Positions 36,234 to 44,454 of a DNA stretch of 64,000 nucleotides are shown here, piece by piece (positions within the stretch are counted from its first letter, which is position 1; each line of letters starts with the position of its first letter). Below the pieces are notes generated by a model. That model searched no databases. It had not been told where the DNA came from and was given only the letters and a program-made list of their open reading frames with translations. The DNA lies in assembly GCF_002847305.1 (NCBI RefSeq), contig NZ_CP025408.1, positions 2,253,001 to 2,317,000 on the forward strand, given 5' to 3'. Source of the stretch: Paracoccus tegillarcae. GTDB lineage: Bacteria > Pseudomonadota > Alphaproteobacteria > Rhodobacterales > Rhodobacteraceae. Made by a program: the position numbers and the translations under genes.

Positions 36234-37884
36234 TGACCGTCTCCGGGTACAGCGCGGCTTTGAACGGCGCCACGCCAAGGCGGCGGTACGCATCGATGAA
36301 CGGCTCATGCTCGTCTTCGCGCAGGTCCAGATAGGCGCGCATCACGCGGTCGATGGCGGGCACGACCTCTTCTGCGGGGAAGCCGGCGCCGGCGCGCTGG
36401 CCAATGGCCGGGACGTCGAAGCCGTCGCCGCCAAGCGTGATCTGGTAGTTCTCGGCGCCGGCGCGGTCCAGGCCCAGGATGCCGATATGGCCCAGGTGGT
36501 GATGGCCGCAGGCGTTGATGCAGCCCGAGATGCGGATCTTCATCTGGCCGATCTCGTCCTCCAGCCCCTCGGCACGGAAGTGATCGGCAATGTCCTGCGC
36601 GATCGGGATCGAGCGTGCGGTCGCCAGCGTGCAGTAATCCATGCCGGGGCAGGCAATGATATCACTGGTCTTGCCGGCATTGGCGGTGGCCAGCCCGACA
36701 GGCAGCAGCGCGTCATAGAGCGCCGGCAGGTCCGACTTATGCACATGCGGCAGCACGATGTTCTGGTCATGGCTGATGCGCAGATCGCCGTGGCCGTATT
36801 GTTCAGCCAGATCGGCCAGCAGGCGCATCTGTTCGGCCGAGGCATCGCCGGGCGTCTGGCCGGGTGCCTTCAGCGTCACGGTCACGCTGGTATAGCCGGG
36901 CGCGCGGTGCGGGTGCAGGTTGGTGTCGGTCCAGCTGCGGAAGGCCGGGCGGGCGGCAAGTGCGGCGTCGTAGACGTCGGTCGGCGCATTGCGGAACGTC
37001 GGCGCGACAAAGCGTGCGCGGAACCGGTCCAGCTCTTCCTGATCGACACCGCTGAACTGTGCGCGACGGCGCTGGAATTCATCCTCGGTCTCGGCGCGGA
37101 ACACGTCGATGCCGCGTTCGGCCACGGTGATCTTGATGCGGGCCTTGTATTTGTTGTCGCGGCGACCCGACAGATTGTAGGTGGCGATGATCGCCTCCAG
37201 ATAGGGCAGCAGATCGTCTTCCGGCAGAAAGTCACGGATGACCACGCCCAGCATCGGAGTGCGCCCAAGGCCGCCACCGACATAGACCTGAAAGCCCAGC
37301 TGGCCGTCCTGTTCGACCATGCGCAGGCCGATGTCATGCGCCGTGACCAGCGCGCGGTCGCGCTTGCCTGCGGAAATCGCGATTTTGAACTTGCGCGGCA
37401 GGAACTGGTATTCCGCGTGATCGGTCGACCATTTGCGGATCAGCTCGGCGTAGGGACGGGGGTCCAGCAACTCATCCGCGGCGGCGCCTGCGAACACGTC
37501 GGTCGTGGTGTTGCGGATGGTGTTGCCCGAGGTCTGGATGGCATGCATCCCGACAGCGGCCAGTGCGTCCAGCATATCGGGGATATCGACCAGCTTGGGC
37601 CAATTGTACTGGATGTTCTGGCGGGTGGTGAAATGGCCGTAGCCCTTGTCCCATTTCTGGGCCAGCAGGGCCAGCGTGCGCATCTGATCGGGGCTGATCG
37701 TGCCGTAGGGAATCGCCACGCGCAGCATATAGGCGTGCAATTGCAGATACACGCCGTTCATCAGGCGCAGCGGACGGAATTCTTCCTCGGTCAGCGATCC
37801 GTCCAGACGACGCGCCACCTGTGCCCGAAACTGGGCCGAGCGGTGGCGGACATAGTCGGTATCAATGGGGCGGGCGTCAAACAT
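36226..37884 (-). CDS. cysI: Sulfite reductase hemoprotein, ferredoxin type (CysI)
   Basis: A 552-residue siroheme enzyme reducing sulfite to sulfide. It has the two-fold nitrite/sulfite reductase ferredoxin-like domains, with TRQNIQYNWP near residue 88, and the siroheme/4Fe-4S ligands CPGMDYC near 415 and SGCINACGHHH near 455. There is no CysJ flavoprotein gene, so electrons should come from ferredoxin; fpr lies nearby on the same strand. Overlaps genes on both sides. Confidence 0.92.
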   Translation of the reverse strand: MFDARPIDTDYVRHRSAQFRAQVARRLDGSLTEEEFRPLRLMNGVYLQLHAYMLRVAIPYGTISPDQMRTLALLAQKWDKGYGHFTTRQNIQYNWPKLVDIPDMLDALAAVGMHAIQTSGNTIRNTTTDVFAGAAADELLDPRPYAELIRKWSTDHAEYQFLPRKFKIAISAGKRDRALVTAHDIGLRMVEQDGQLGFQVYVGGGLGRTPMLGVVIRDFLPEDDLLPYLEAIIATYNLSGRRDNKYKARIKITVAERGIDVFRAETEDEFQRRRAQFSGVDQEELDRFRARFVAPTFRNAPTDVYDAALAARPAFRSWTDTNLHPHRAPGYTSVTVTLKAPGQTPGDASAEQMRLLADLAEQYGHGDLRISHDQNIVLPHVHKSDLPALYDALLPVGLATANAGKTSDIIACPGMDYCTLATARSIPIAQDIADHFRAEGLEDEIGQMKIRISGCINACGHHHLGHIGILGLDRAGAENYQITLGGDGFDVPAIGQRAGAGFPAEEVVPAIDRVMRAYLDLREDEHEPFIDAYRRLGVAPFKAALYPETVNA

Positions 37885-38206
37885 GGCTAGCCTCTTTCTT
37901 GCCGGCCTGGATGCCGTGGAAATAATTCGAGGGGCCGCGCTGGCGGAACGCCTCGCGGAAATGGGTGGGCTCGGGGCCGTTGGGTCCGCGCCGTGCCTCG
38001 ACCAGATAGGGGCCGACGACGATATTGGCCTGACCGATGGCTTTCAGCATGGCCAGTTCGGCGATTGCCTCATCCTCGAACACGGTTGCCAGGGCAGGAT
38101 CACCGGTCCAGCCATCTTCGCACATCCACACGTTATGACCTTCGCGCAGGTCATTTGCGGTGATGACGCCGGGCTTGGCGGCGGTCGGAGTGAAGGCTTT
38201 GCTCAT
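37877..38206 (-). CDS. DUF2849 protein, first gene of the cys operon
   Basis: A 109-residue protein of DUF2849. It opens with VITANDLREGHNVWMCEDGW and has a WTGDPALATVFEDEAIAELA stretch, a conserved family feature. Members precede cysI in alphaproteobacteria, but the biochemical role is not known. The gene overlaps cysI by 8 bases, and its promoter lies in the 100-base gap to the divergent Lrp-type regulator. Confidence 0.85.
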   Translation of the reverse strand: MSKAFTPTAAKPGVITANDLREGHNVWMCEDGWTGDPALATVFEDEAIAELAMLKAIGQANIVVGPYLVEARRGPNGPEPTHFREAFRQRGPSNYFHGIQAGKKEASHV

Positions 38207-38239
38207 CTGTCTGCCCTTTCGGTGGATGTGCTCAATATA

Positions 38240-38250
38240 GAATTTTGTTC
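38240..38250. promoter_or_regulatory. Possible operator between cys operon and its regulator
   Basis: GAATTTTGTTC has GAA/TTC half-sites around five bases in an AT-rich stretch of a GC-rich gap. It lies between the divergent starts and is a plausible Lrp-type site. This is a guess from position and symmetry. Confidence 0.3.
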
Positions 38251-38308
38251 TGGATTTTGGCAGGTGGGTCTGGGAAATAAGGACAAAACGGTCTTTGAGG
38301 TAAAAGTG

Positions 38309-38821
38309 GTGGAACACAATCCCGGCAATGCCGCAGCTGCACAAACGCCTGTCCGGTTGGACGAGGTGGATCGCAAAATCCTGTCCCTGCTGCAAGAGGA
38401 TGCCAGCCTGTCGCTGGACCAGATTGCGGACCGGGTCGGGGCCTCCAAGACCCCGGTCTGGAACCGAATCCGCAAGCTGCGCGAGGGCGGCGTGATCCGT
38501 CGTCAGGTGGCGATTCTGGACCCCGAAGCCCTGGGGCTGGAGGCGTGCTTTTTCGTGCTGGTCCGCACCGCCGAGCATGACAAGGACTGGGCCGCGCGGT
38601 TCCTCAAGGCGCTGCGCGAGCGCCCCGAAGTGATCGAGGCGCACCGGCTGGCTGGGGATATCGATTATATCCTGAAGGTGCAGGTAAGGAACGCCCGCGC
38701 CTATGACCGGTTCTACCAGTCGCTGATCGCGGAGGTAAAAATCCACAACGTCACCGCGCTGTTGTCGATGGAGGAGGTCAAGCATTCGACCGCGCTTCCC
38801 ATCCCGGATGCAGCGGGCTAG
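38309..38821 (+). CDS. Lrp/AsnC-family regulator divergent from the cys operon
   Basis: A 170-residue feast/famine regulator. The helix-turn-helix covers DEVDRKILSLLQEDASLSLD and VGASKTPVWNRIRKLREGG; the C-terminal AsnC ligand domain follows, with RLAGDIDYILKVQV and FYQSLI. It begins at GTG 38309 (or GTG 38306), with GAGG upstream; frames further upstream overlap the divergent gene. Position strongly suggests control of sulfate assimilation, with a sulfur amino acid as probable signal. Confidence 0.87.
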   Translation: MEHNPGNAAAAQTPVRLDEVDRKILSLLQEDASLSLDQIADRVGASKTPVWNRIRKLREGGVIRRQVAILDPEALGLEACFFVLVRTAEHDKDWAARFLKALRERPEVIEAHRLAGDIDYILKVQVRNARAYDRFYQSLIAEVKIHNVTALLSMEEVKHSTALPIPDAAG

Positions 38822-38842
38822 GTTTCGGGAAACGGAGGGACC

Positions 38843-39199
38843 ATGTCCGACGGATATATCATCTGGCACAACCCAAGATGCTCGACCTCGCGCTTTGTCT
38901 TGAATGCGCTGCGCGAGGCGGGGCTGGACCCGGTCGTGCGGGATTACCAGAAGGACCCACCATCTCAGGCCGAACTGCGCGATCTGTTGGCGGTGTCGGG
39001 GCTTGAGGCGCGCGATCTGTTGCGCAGCAAGGATGCGCCCGACGAGGTGAGGGCGCAGGATGGCGATGCCTTGCTGGCGACGCTGGCAGATGTACCCAAG
39101 CTTGTCGAACGGCCGGTGGTCTTTACGCCCAAGGGCGCATGGCTGTGCCGACCCAAGGAAAAGGTGTTCGATCTGCTGCCAGAGGGAACGGGTAACTGA
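38843..39199 (+). CDS. ArsC-family protein (arsenate reductase-like)
   Basis: A 118-residue thioredoxin-fold protein of the ArsC/Spx family. [15 protein letters not shown] holds the catalytic cysteine in the HNPxCSxSR context of glutaredoxin-dependent arsenate reductases; [16 protein letters not shown] matches the conserved basic segment near residue 90-105. The stop overlaps the arsH ATG by one base, which supports an arsenic function, although ArsC-like proteins of unknown role (YffB-like) are common. Confidence 0.8.
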   Translation: MSDGYIIWHNPRCSTSRFVLNALREAGLDPVVRDYQKDPPSQAELRDLLAVSGLEARDLLRSKDAPDEVRAQDGDALLATLADVPKLVERPVVFTPKGAWLCRPKEKVFDLLPEGTGN

Positions 39200-39915
39200 T
39201 GCGGCTGCGCAAACTTCCCGATCCTGATAACCTGCCTGCGCTGGAGGCGCAGCGGTTCAACATCGATCCGGGTGCGGGGATGGGATTGGTTGATGACCCG
39301 ATCAGGGTGCTCTTGCTTTTTGGCAGCCTGCGCGACCACAGTTACTCTCGTTTCGCCGCCGAAGAGGGCGCGCGTCTGTTGCGCAAGATGGGGGCCGAGA
39401 TCCGCATCTTCGATCCCTCTGACCTGCCCTTTCCCGACCAGCATGACGACGGTCACCCCGCCATCGCCGAGTTGCGAGAACACGCCATCTGGTCGGATGC
39501 CATGGTCTGGTCCACGCCCGAAACCCACGGGCAGATGTCAGGTCTGATGAAATCACAGATCGACCATATCCCGCTATCCATCGGTTCGGTCCGACCGACG
39601 CAGGGGCGTGTGCTGGCGCTGATGCAGGTCAATGGCGGTAGCCAAAGCTTTAATGCCTTGAACAATATGCGTATTCTTGGCCGCTGGATGCGGATGCTGA
39701 CGATTCCAAACCAATCGTCGATCGCCCGCGCCTATCAGGAATTCGACGAACACGGCCGGATGCGCGCATCAGATTATTACGAGCGGATCGTCGATGTGAT
39801 GGAAGAATTGATGCGCTTTGCCATCCTGACCCGCCCGCATCGCGCGCAGCTGGTGGATCGCTATTCGGAACGGCGGATGGCAGATAGCGCCGAGACCATC
39901 CGGCAAAAGATGTGA
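39199..39915 (+). CDS. arsH: ArsH NADPH-dependent FMN reductase
   Basis: A 238-residue flavoprotein that oxidises trivalent organoarsenicals. [20 protein letters not shown] is the FMN-binding start of ArsH, followed by [20 protein letters not shown] and the [20 protein letters not shown] region, all diagnostic of the family. No arsR repressor, arsB or acr3 efflux gene is nearby, so regulation is not visible. A GC-rich hairpin follows the stop. Confidence 0.9.
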   Translation: MRLRKLPDPDNLPALEAQRFNIDPGAGMGLVDDPIRVLLLFGSLRDHSYSRFAAEEGARLLRKMGAEIRIFDPSDLPFPDQHDDGHPAIAELREHAIWSDAMVWSTPETHGQMSGLMKSQIDHIPLSIGSVRPTQGRVLALMQVNGGSQSFNALNNMRILGRWMRMLTIPNQSSIARAYQEFDEHGRMRASDYYERIVDVMEELMRFAILTRPHRAQLVDRYSERRMADSAETIRQKM

Positions 39916-39922
39916 CAGAAAT

Positions 39923-39950
39923 GCGCGCCGCCCCATACGGGGCGACGCGC
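39923..39950 (+). terminator. Hairpin after arsH
   Basis: GCGCGCCGCCCC and GGGGCGACGCGC pair with one mismatch and an ATAC loop; only a weak T stretch (GGATTTTGG) follows. Probable terminator of the arsC-like/arsH unit. Confidence 0.55.
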
Positions 39951-39975
39951 GGATTTTGGTCGAACGTTCTGCCGG

Positions 39976-41703
39976 TCAGGGCTGGATCTGCCCGTAATCC
40001 AGCATCATGTAACGCGCGGGCTCGTTCTTCTTTTCGTTGCCCTCATCGCTCATGATCAGCAGCCGCGGTTCGCCGTCGACGGTGATCGAGTCGATCGATT
40101 CCACGTTGTTGAGGTTGATGATGTCGGGCAGTGCAATCGGGTCCGGCTGATCCTCGGGGTTGCCGGTCCAGGCCCAAAGCTGCGAATGACGGTTGTCGTC
40201 ATAGCCCTCGATCTCGTTCACGATCAGAAAGCTGCGCAGAACAGGGTCATAGCTGAGTGCGCGGATACCGCCATCTTGCAGGTCCAGCAGGATCGGCTCT
40301 GCGAAATCAGGGGCAGCGCCGTTATCAAAAACCTCGTTCGGATTGCGGATCACGACGATGATCGAACTTTCCTCTGCCAGAGGCGAACGCAGCCCGACAT
40401 AAAGATGTTCGCTGCCACTCAGATAGGCCAGGCCCTCGATGTTCAGATCGTCGAATTCAATATCCTTGCCGGTTACTTCCTTCAACGAATCCTTGATAAC
40501 CGCTGATTCTGACAGCGCGGCCCTTAGATCGCCATAGTTCCGCACCTCGCCGACACTGCCGCCCGACACGCGAAAGCGCAGCAATTGCTCGCGTTCGGGG
40601 CGGCGTTCACCCTTGTTGGTCAAGGAATGCGAGGTCGTGGCATAAATCCGGTCCTGATCGTCGATCGACAGCCCTTCCAGATCGTTCAACTGTCGGCCAA
40701 AACCCCGCATCATCTTGACGCCCGTGGCACGGTCTTCGGTCAGGCTGCCATCCTCGGCGACGCTCAGCAGCGCGATGGCGCGGTCGGGCTCGTCCTCGAC
40801 CACCAGGATGCGCCCGTCGGGCAATTGCTGCACCGCCGAGGGTTCATACACCCCCTGGAACTCGCCGATGCCCAAGCTGCGCAGCCGCACCTGATTGCCG
40901 TTGTTATCAGCACTGCCGATCAGCCCGACCGAGAATTTCAGCCCGACGAAGGTGATCAATGTCGCCAGCAGCCCCCAACGGAACGCGGTATAGGACAGGT
41001 TCAACAGGCGAAACTTGCGGTCGGTCACCGTGCCCAGCCAATAAAGATGGTCACTCATGTTGAAATAGACGCGTTCCCGGTCGCGCATCAGTTCCTGCAT
41101 CCGCACCCAATGTTCTTCGCGGGTCAGGCGCACGCGATCCTCGTAGATCAGCAGATTGACGCTGTCGCCCTGGTCGGGCTTGCTCGCCTGCAAGACGCGG
41201 TCGCGGAGGTCGCGAAAGCCGGCCCTGCGGTGCCAGAAATCACACATCCAGCCCCTGATCGCGCCAAACAAATCGGCGCGTTCCGGCGAGGCGGCCATCA
41301 GCGCAAAGACGATCGAGGTCGCTGCTGTGAACAGGAAAACCCCTGCCGGCAGCAGGAATGCGGGTGACGAGGCAAAGATGAACGCACCCGAGATCATCAG
41401 CGCAGAGATGATAAAGCCGTTCAGCGAAATCATGATATTGGCCTTGGTCGCGGCCAGCGCGATGGTGTCCAACTCGGCCCGATAGGCGTTGCGGTACATG
41501 GTTTCGACCGCCTTGTTGCTGCCAAGGGCTTCGGGCTCGTCCTTTGCCTTTTTCTTCTTTTTCTTCTTTTCTTTCTTCGTCAGCCCAGCCTGATCCGCCG
41601 TTGCATCTTCGGTGTCGGTGCTCACGGTCGGATCAAGCACTGCCTCTGCGCTGGAATCATCGCCGGGCTGCTGATCCTTGGCTTTGTTCTTTTTCTTGTC
41701 CAT
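39976..41703 (-). CDS. Pycsar-effector-like (DUF5706) membrane protein fused to DUF3616
   Basis: A 575-residue protein. Residues 1-60 are charged, with a Lys-rich stretch (KKEKKKKKKKAK). Residues 70-263 look like the PycTM/DUF5706 effector domain: YRAELDTIALAATKANIMI, two adjacent helices (about 88-110 and 114-137), a cytoplasmic helical segment with NLLIYEDRVRLTREE, and a third helix (241-263). From about residue 280 a DUF3616-type beta-propeller follows (NDLEGLSIDDQDRIY, NIEGLAYLSGSEHLYVGLR), which this topology would place in the periplasm. No nucleotide cyclase lies nearby. Domain calls are from pattern memory, not a search. Confidence 0.62.
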   Translation of the reverse strand: MDKKKNKAKDQQPGDDSSAEAVLDPTVSTDTEDATADQAGLTKKEKKKKKKKAKDEPEALGSNKAVETMYRNAYRAELDTIALAATKANIMISLNGFIISALMISGAFIFASSPAFLLPAGVFLFTAATSIVFALMAASPERADLFGAIRGWMCDFWHRRAGFRDLRDRVLQASKPDQGDSVNLLIYEDRVRLTREEHWVRMQELMRDRERVYFNMSDHLYWLGTVTDRKFRLLNLSYTAFRWGLLATLITFVGLKFSVGLIGSADNNGNQVRLRSLGIGEFQGVYEPSAVQQLPDGRILVVEDEPDRAIALLSVAEDGSLTEDRATGVKMMRGFGRQLNDLEGLSIDDQDRIYATTSHSLTNKGERRPEREQLLRFRVSGGSVGEVRNYGDLRAALSESAVIKDSLKEVTGKDIEFDDLNIEGLAYLSGSEHLYVGLRSPLAEESSIIVVIRNPNEVFDNGAAPDFAEPILLDLQDGGIRALSYDPVLRSFLIVNEIEGYDDNRHSQLWAWTGNPEDQPDPIALPDIINLNNVESIDSITVDGEPRLLIMSDEGNEKKNEPARYMMLDYGQIQP

Positions 41704-41920
41704 CTGTTATGTCCAATCCTCTTGCGGCGCGGATCGCGGGGATTTCGCGCCGTCTTCGGCATGTGTCATCAAACCGACAACGAACCGTCACAGTTATTAT
41801 TCCCGGCATACCGCGAATTTATGGGAACGGTCCAGAAAACGAACGCAAAGCAACCGCGATGGGCCGTCTCCGGCACAAGCGGCGCGTCGGGATGGTCTGC
41901 GGATAAAAAGAGTGGGCTGG

Positions 41921-42379
41921 CTATTCGTCGACGACGTTCAGGATCTGCGGCAGCGCGGGGCAAGGCAAAAGCTGGTTCTTGGCGACGTCGGCAAGTGTAT
42001 GGTTGTGCAGGAACACATAGACATGCGCCGACAGGCTTTCCCACAGCCGGTTCGACAGTGTCTGCGCGCGAGAACCCGAAATCCCGCCCGAGGCGCCCGC
42101 GCCGATATGCATGGCGCTGACGGTCTCATCCACCGCCTCGAGAATTTCTGCAACGCGGATCGTCTCCGGGGTGCGACCCAGTTTGTATCCGCCGCCCGGT
42201 CCGCGAACGCTGTCGACCAGACCGGCACGGCGCAGGCGGACGAAAAGCTGTTCCAGATAGGCCAGCGAGATATCCTGCCGTTCGGCAATCTCGGCCAACG
42301 AGGTCAGCTGATCCGGCTTGGCGATGGCCAGGTCGGTGAGCGCAATGATCGCATAGCGGCCCTTGGTCGATAGCTTCAT
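41921..42379 (-). CDS. iscR: Rrf2-family iron-sulfur regulator IscR
   Basis: A 152-residue Rrf2 regulator with the winged helix MKLSTKGRYAIIALTDLA and SLAYLEQLFVRLRRAGLV and the wing SVRGPGGGYKLGR. The three cluster cysteines of E. coli IscR are absent; the only cysteine is Cys140 in LLPCPALP. Rhodobacter sphaeroides IscR also binds its cluster with one cysteine. The suf/isc genes do not follow it here, and it may regulate in trans. Confidence 0.85.
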   Translation of the reverse strand: MKLSTKGRYAIIALTDLAIAKPDQLTSLAEIAERQDISLAYLEQLFVRLRRAGLVDSVRGPGGGYKLGRTPETIRVAEILEAVDETVSAMHIGAGASGGISGSRAQTLSNRLWESLSAHVYVFLHNHTLADVAKNQLLPCPALPQILNVVDE

Positions 42380-42496
42380 GCCGGTCCTCTCCCCTTTTTT
42401 CGCCGAAGGCCGCGTTTTCTTGACGGGTGATACGACGCTGCGCTATGCCGCAAGCGCCAGTTCTTGCGCTTTGTGTAGTTGCGCACCAGATATTGT

Positions 42497-42525
42497 GATC
42501 TAGAGCCCGACCGCGTTTGCGTCAA
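42497..42525 (-). promoter_or_regulatory. Probable sigma-70 promoter of iscR
   Basis: On the minus strand TTGACG and TAGATC are exactly 17 bases apart. The -10 overlaps AGATATTGTGATCT (42488-42501), an imperfect palindrome that could bind IscR or an iron regulator. The leader to the ATG is about 110 bases. Confidence 0.5.
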
Positions 42526-42551
42526 GAAATCCCTGTTCCCGAAGGAAGCCC

Positions 42552-43214
42552 ATGCCCGAGTTGATTTTTCCCGGCCCCGAAGGCCGACTGGAAGGCCGTT
42601 ATCACCCTCAGCCCGGAAAGCCCGACGCGCCCATCGCCATCGTGCTGCATCCGCATCCGCAATATGGCGGGACGATGAATAACCGCGTTGTCTATAATTT
42701 GCATTATGCGTTTTATAACATGGGCTTCACCGTCATGCGGTTCAATTTCCGCGGGGTTGGCCGGTCACAGGGCGAGTTTGATCAGGGCATTGGCGAATTG
42801 TCGGACGCCGCCTCGGCGCTGGATTACCTGCAGGCGATGAACCCGAATTCCAAGCATTGCTGGGTGGCCGGGTTCAGTTTTGGCGCCTGGATCGGGATGC
42901 AGCTTTTGATGCGCCGGCCAGAGATCACGGGCTTCATCAGCGTGGCCCCTCAGGCCAATGTCTATGATTTCAGCTTTCTGGCGCCGTGCCCGTCCTCTGG
43001 GCTGATCGTCAATGGCACCGCCGACCGGGTGGCGCCGCCGAAGGATACGCATACGCTGGTCTCCAAGCTGGGCGAGCAGAAGGGCATCACCGTGACCCAC
43101 GAGGAAATCGAGGGCGCCGATCACTTCTTCCGCGATGACGAGGCGCATATGAAGCCGATGATCGATCTGGTGCAGACCTATGTGCGCAGGCGACTGACCG
43201 AGACCACACGATGA
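42552..43214 (+). CDS. Alpha/beta hydrolase
   Basis: A 220-residue hydrolase. IVLHPHPQYGGTMNNRVV and FNFRGVGRSQGEFDQG are typical of the family that neighbours iscR in Rhodobacteraceae; the nucleophile elbow is GFSFG (about residue 109), with Asp in NGTADRVAPP and His in GADHFF completing a possible triad. The substrate is unknown. Confidence 0.82.
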   Translation: MPELIFPGPEGRLEGRYHPQPGKPDAPIAIVLHPHPQYGGTMNNRVVYNLHYAFYNMGFTVMRFNFRGVGRSQGEFDQGIGELSDAASALDYLQAMNPNSKHCWVAGFSFGAWIGMQLLMRRPEITGFISVAPQANVYDFSFLAPCPSSGLIVNGTADRVAPPKDTHTLVSKLGEQKGITVTHEEIEGADHFFRDDEAHMKPMIDLVQTYVRRRLTETTR

Positions 43215-43269
43215 ACGGCCAGGCCGGGGCGCTGTTTTCAGCGACCCGGCTTGCGCGACTGATGCCAGC

Positions 43270-44433
43270 ATGACCACCCAGAACGATCAGGACGAGGCGG
43301 AAACCGGCAGGCTCGCCCGCGCCATGGCATTTCTGAACGAGGCTGACCGGCTCAAGGCGGTCGATCGGGCGAATGTCCTGTTGGATCTGTCGCGACCCGA
43401 GAACAGCGCCGAACACAGCTGGCATGTGGCGCTGTGGGCGCTGGTCTTTGGCGGCTCTGATCGAGCCATCGCAATGCTGTTGCTGCATGATCTGGTCGAA
43501 ATCGACGCCGGCGATCACCCCATTCACCTTGGCCATGACCCCGACCTCCTTGCCATGACAGAGGCGCGCGCGGCGGAACGGATCATGGGACTGTCTGCGG
43601 ATGGCCAGGCCCTGCTGGCGCTGTGGTGTGAATTTGACGCGGGCGAGACGCAGGATGCAGCCATCGCCAAGCGTATTGATCACGGGCAGCCCTTGTTTCA
43701 GGTGCTGATGGCCGCGGCGCCCTTGCCGGATCATGTGGACATCGCCCGTGCCAACCTGTCGGGCGGCCGTGCGGCCCGGCTGCGCCACGAGTGGCCAGAG
43801 CTGATCGATGCGGCCGAGGCGATGCTGGCTCATGAGCCCTTGCCGGGCTCCGATCTTGTGCGGCGCTTGCTTTTCCTCGCCGAGGCGGATCAGCTGAAAT
43901 CGGTCTATCGCGCCAACCGGCTGATTGACGATTCCCGCGCCGAGAACAGCGCCGAGCATAGCTGGCACCTCGCGCTATACGCGCTGATCCTGGCCGATCA
44001 AGCCGGTGCCGGCGTTAATATCGGTCGGGTCATCCGCATGTTGCTGATACATGATCTCGTCGAGATCGACGTCGGTGACGTGCCGCTGCATTCAGCACAG
44101 GGTCAGGCCCATGGTTCGGCTGAGATCCAGGCTGCCGAGGCACAGGCGGCGCGGCGGATCTTTGGCATGCTACCGGCAGGGCAGGGCGCTGAATTGCTGG
44201 CACTGTGGCAAGAGTTCGAGGCCGCGGAAAGCCCCGATGCGGTGTTTGCCAAGGCGCTCGACCGGGCTCAGCCGGTGATGCAGAATCTGCGTTCTGGCGG
44301 CGCGGGATGGGTCGACTATGGGGTCAGCCTTGCTGATATCGAAGCCCGCGTCGGCACCAAGGTCAGCCGCGGCGCGCCCGCGCTGTGGGCGCATCTGCAT
44401 CACGAGTTGCGCGACCATTTCAACCAGCGCTGA
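43270..44433 (+). CDS. Tandem HD-domain hydrolase (YfbR-like)
   Basis: A 387-residue protein made of two similar HD halves. Each half contains ENSAEHSWH with a metal-binding His and LLHDLVEIDAGD or LIHDLVEIDVGD with the HD pair (residues 45-82, and about 220-260). Single-domain relatives such as YfbR are nucleotidases of deoxynucleoside monophosphates and related compounds. Here both metal sites look intact, so the internal duplication probably mimics the dimer. Confidence 0.78.
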   Translation: MTTQNDQDEAETGRLARAMAFLNEADRLKAVDRANVLLDLSRPENSAEHSWHVALWALVFGGSDRAIAMLLLHDLVEIDAGDHPIHLGHDPDLLAMTEARAAERIMGLSADGQALLALWCEFDAGETQDAAIAKRIDHGQPLFQVLMAAAPLPDHVDIARANLSGGRAARLRHEWPELIDAAEAMLAHEPLPGSDLVRRLLFLAEADQLKSVYRANRLIDDSRAENSAEHSWHLALYALILADQAGAGVNIGRVIRMLLIHDLVEIDVGDVPLHSAQGQAHGSAEIQAAEAQAARRIFGMLPAGQGAELLALWQEFEAAESPDAVFAKALDRAQPVMQNLRSGGAGWVDYGVSLADIEARVGTKVSRGAPALWAHLHHELRDHFNQR

Positions 44434-44454
44434 TCCGGACCTGGCCCGAATAGG

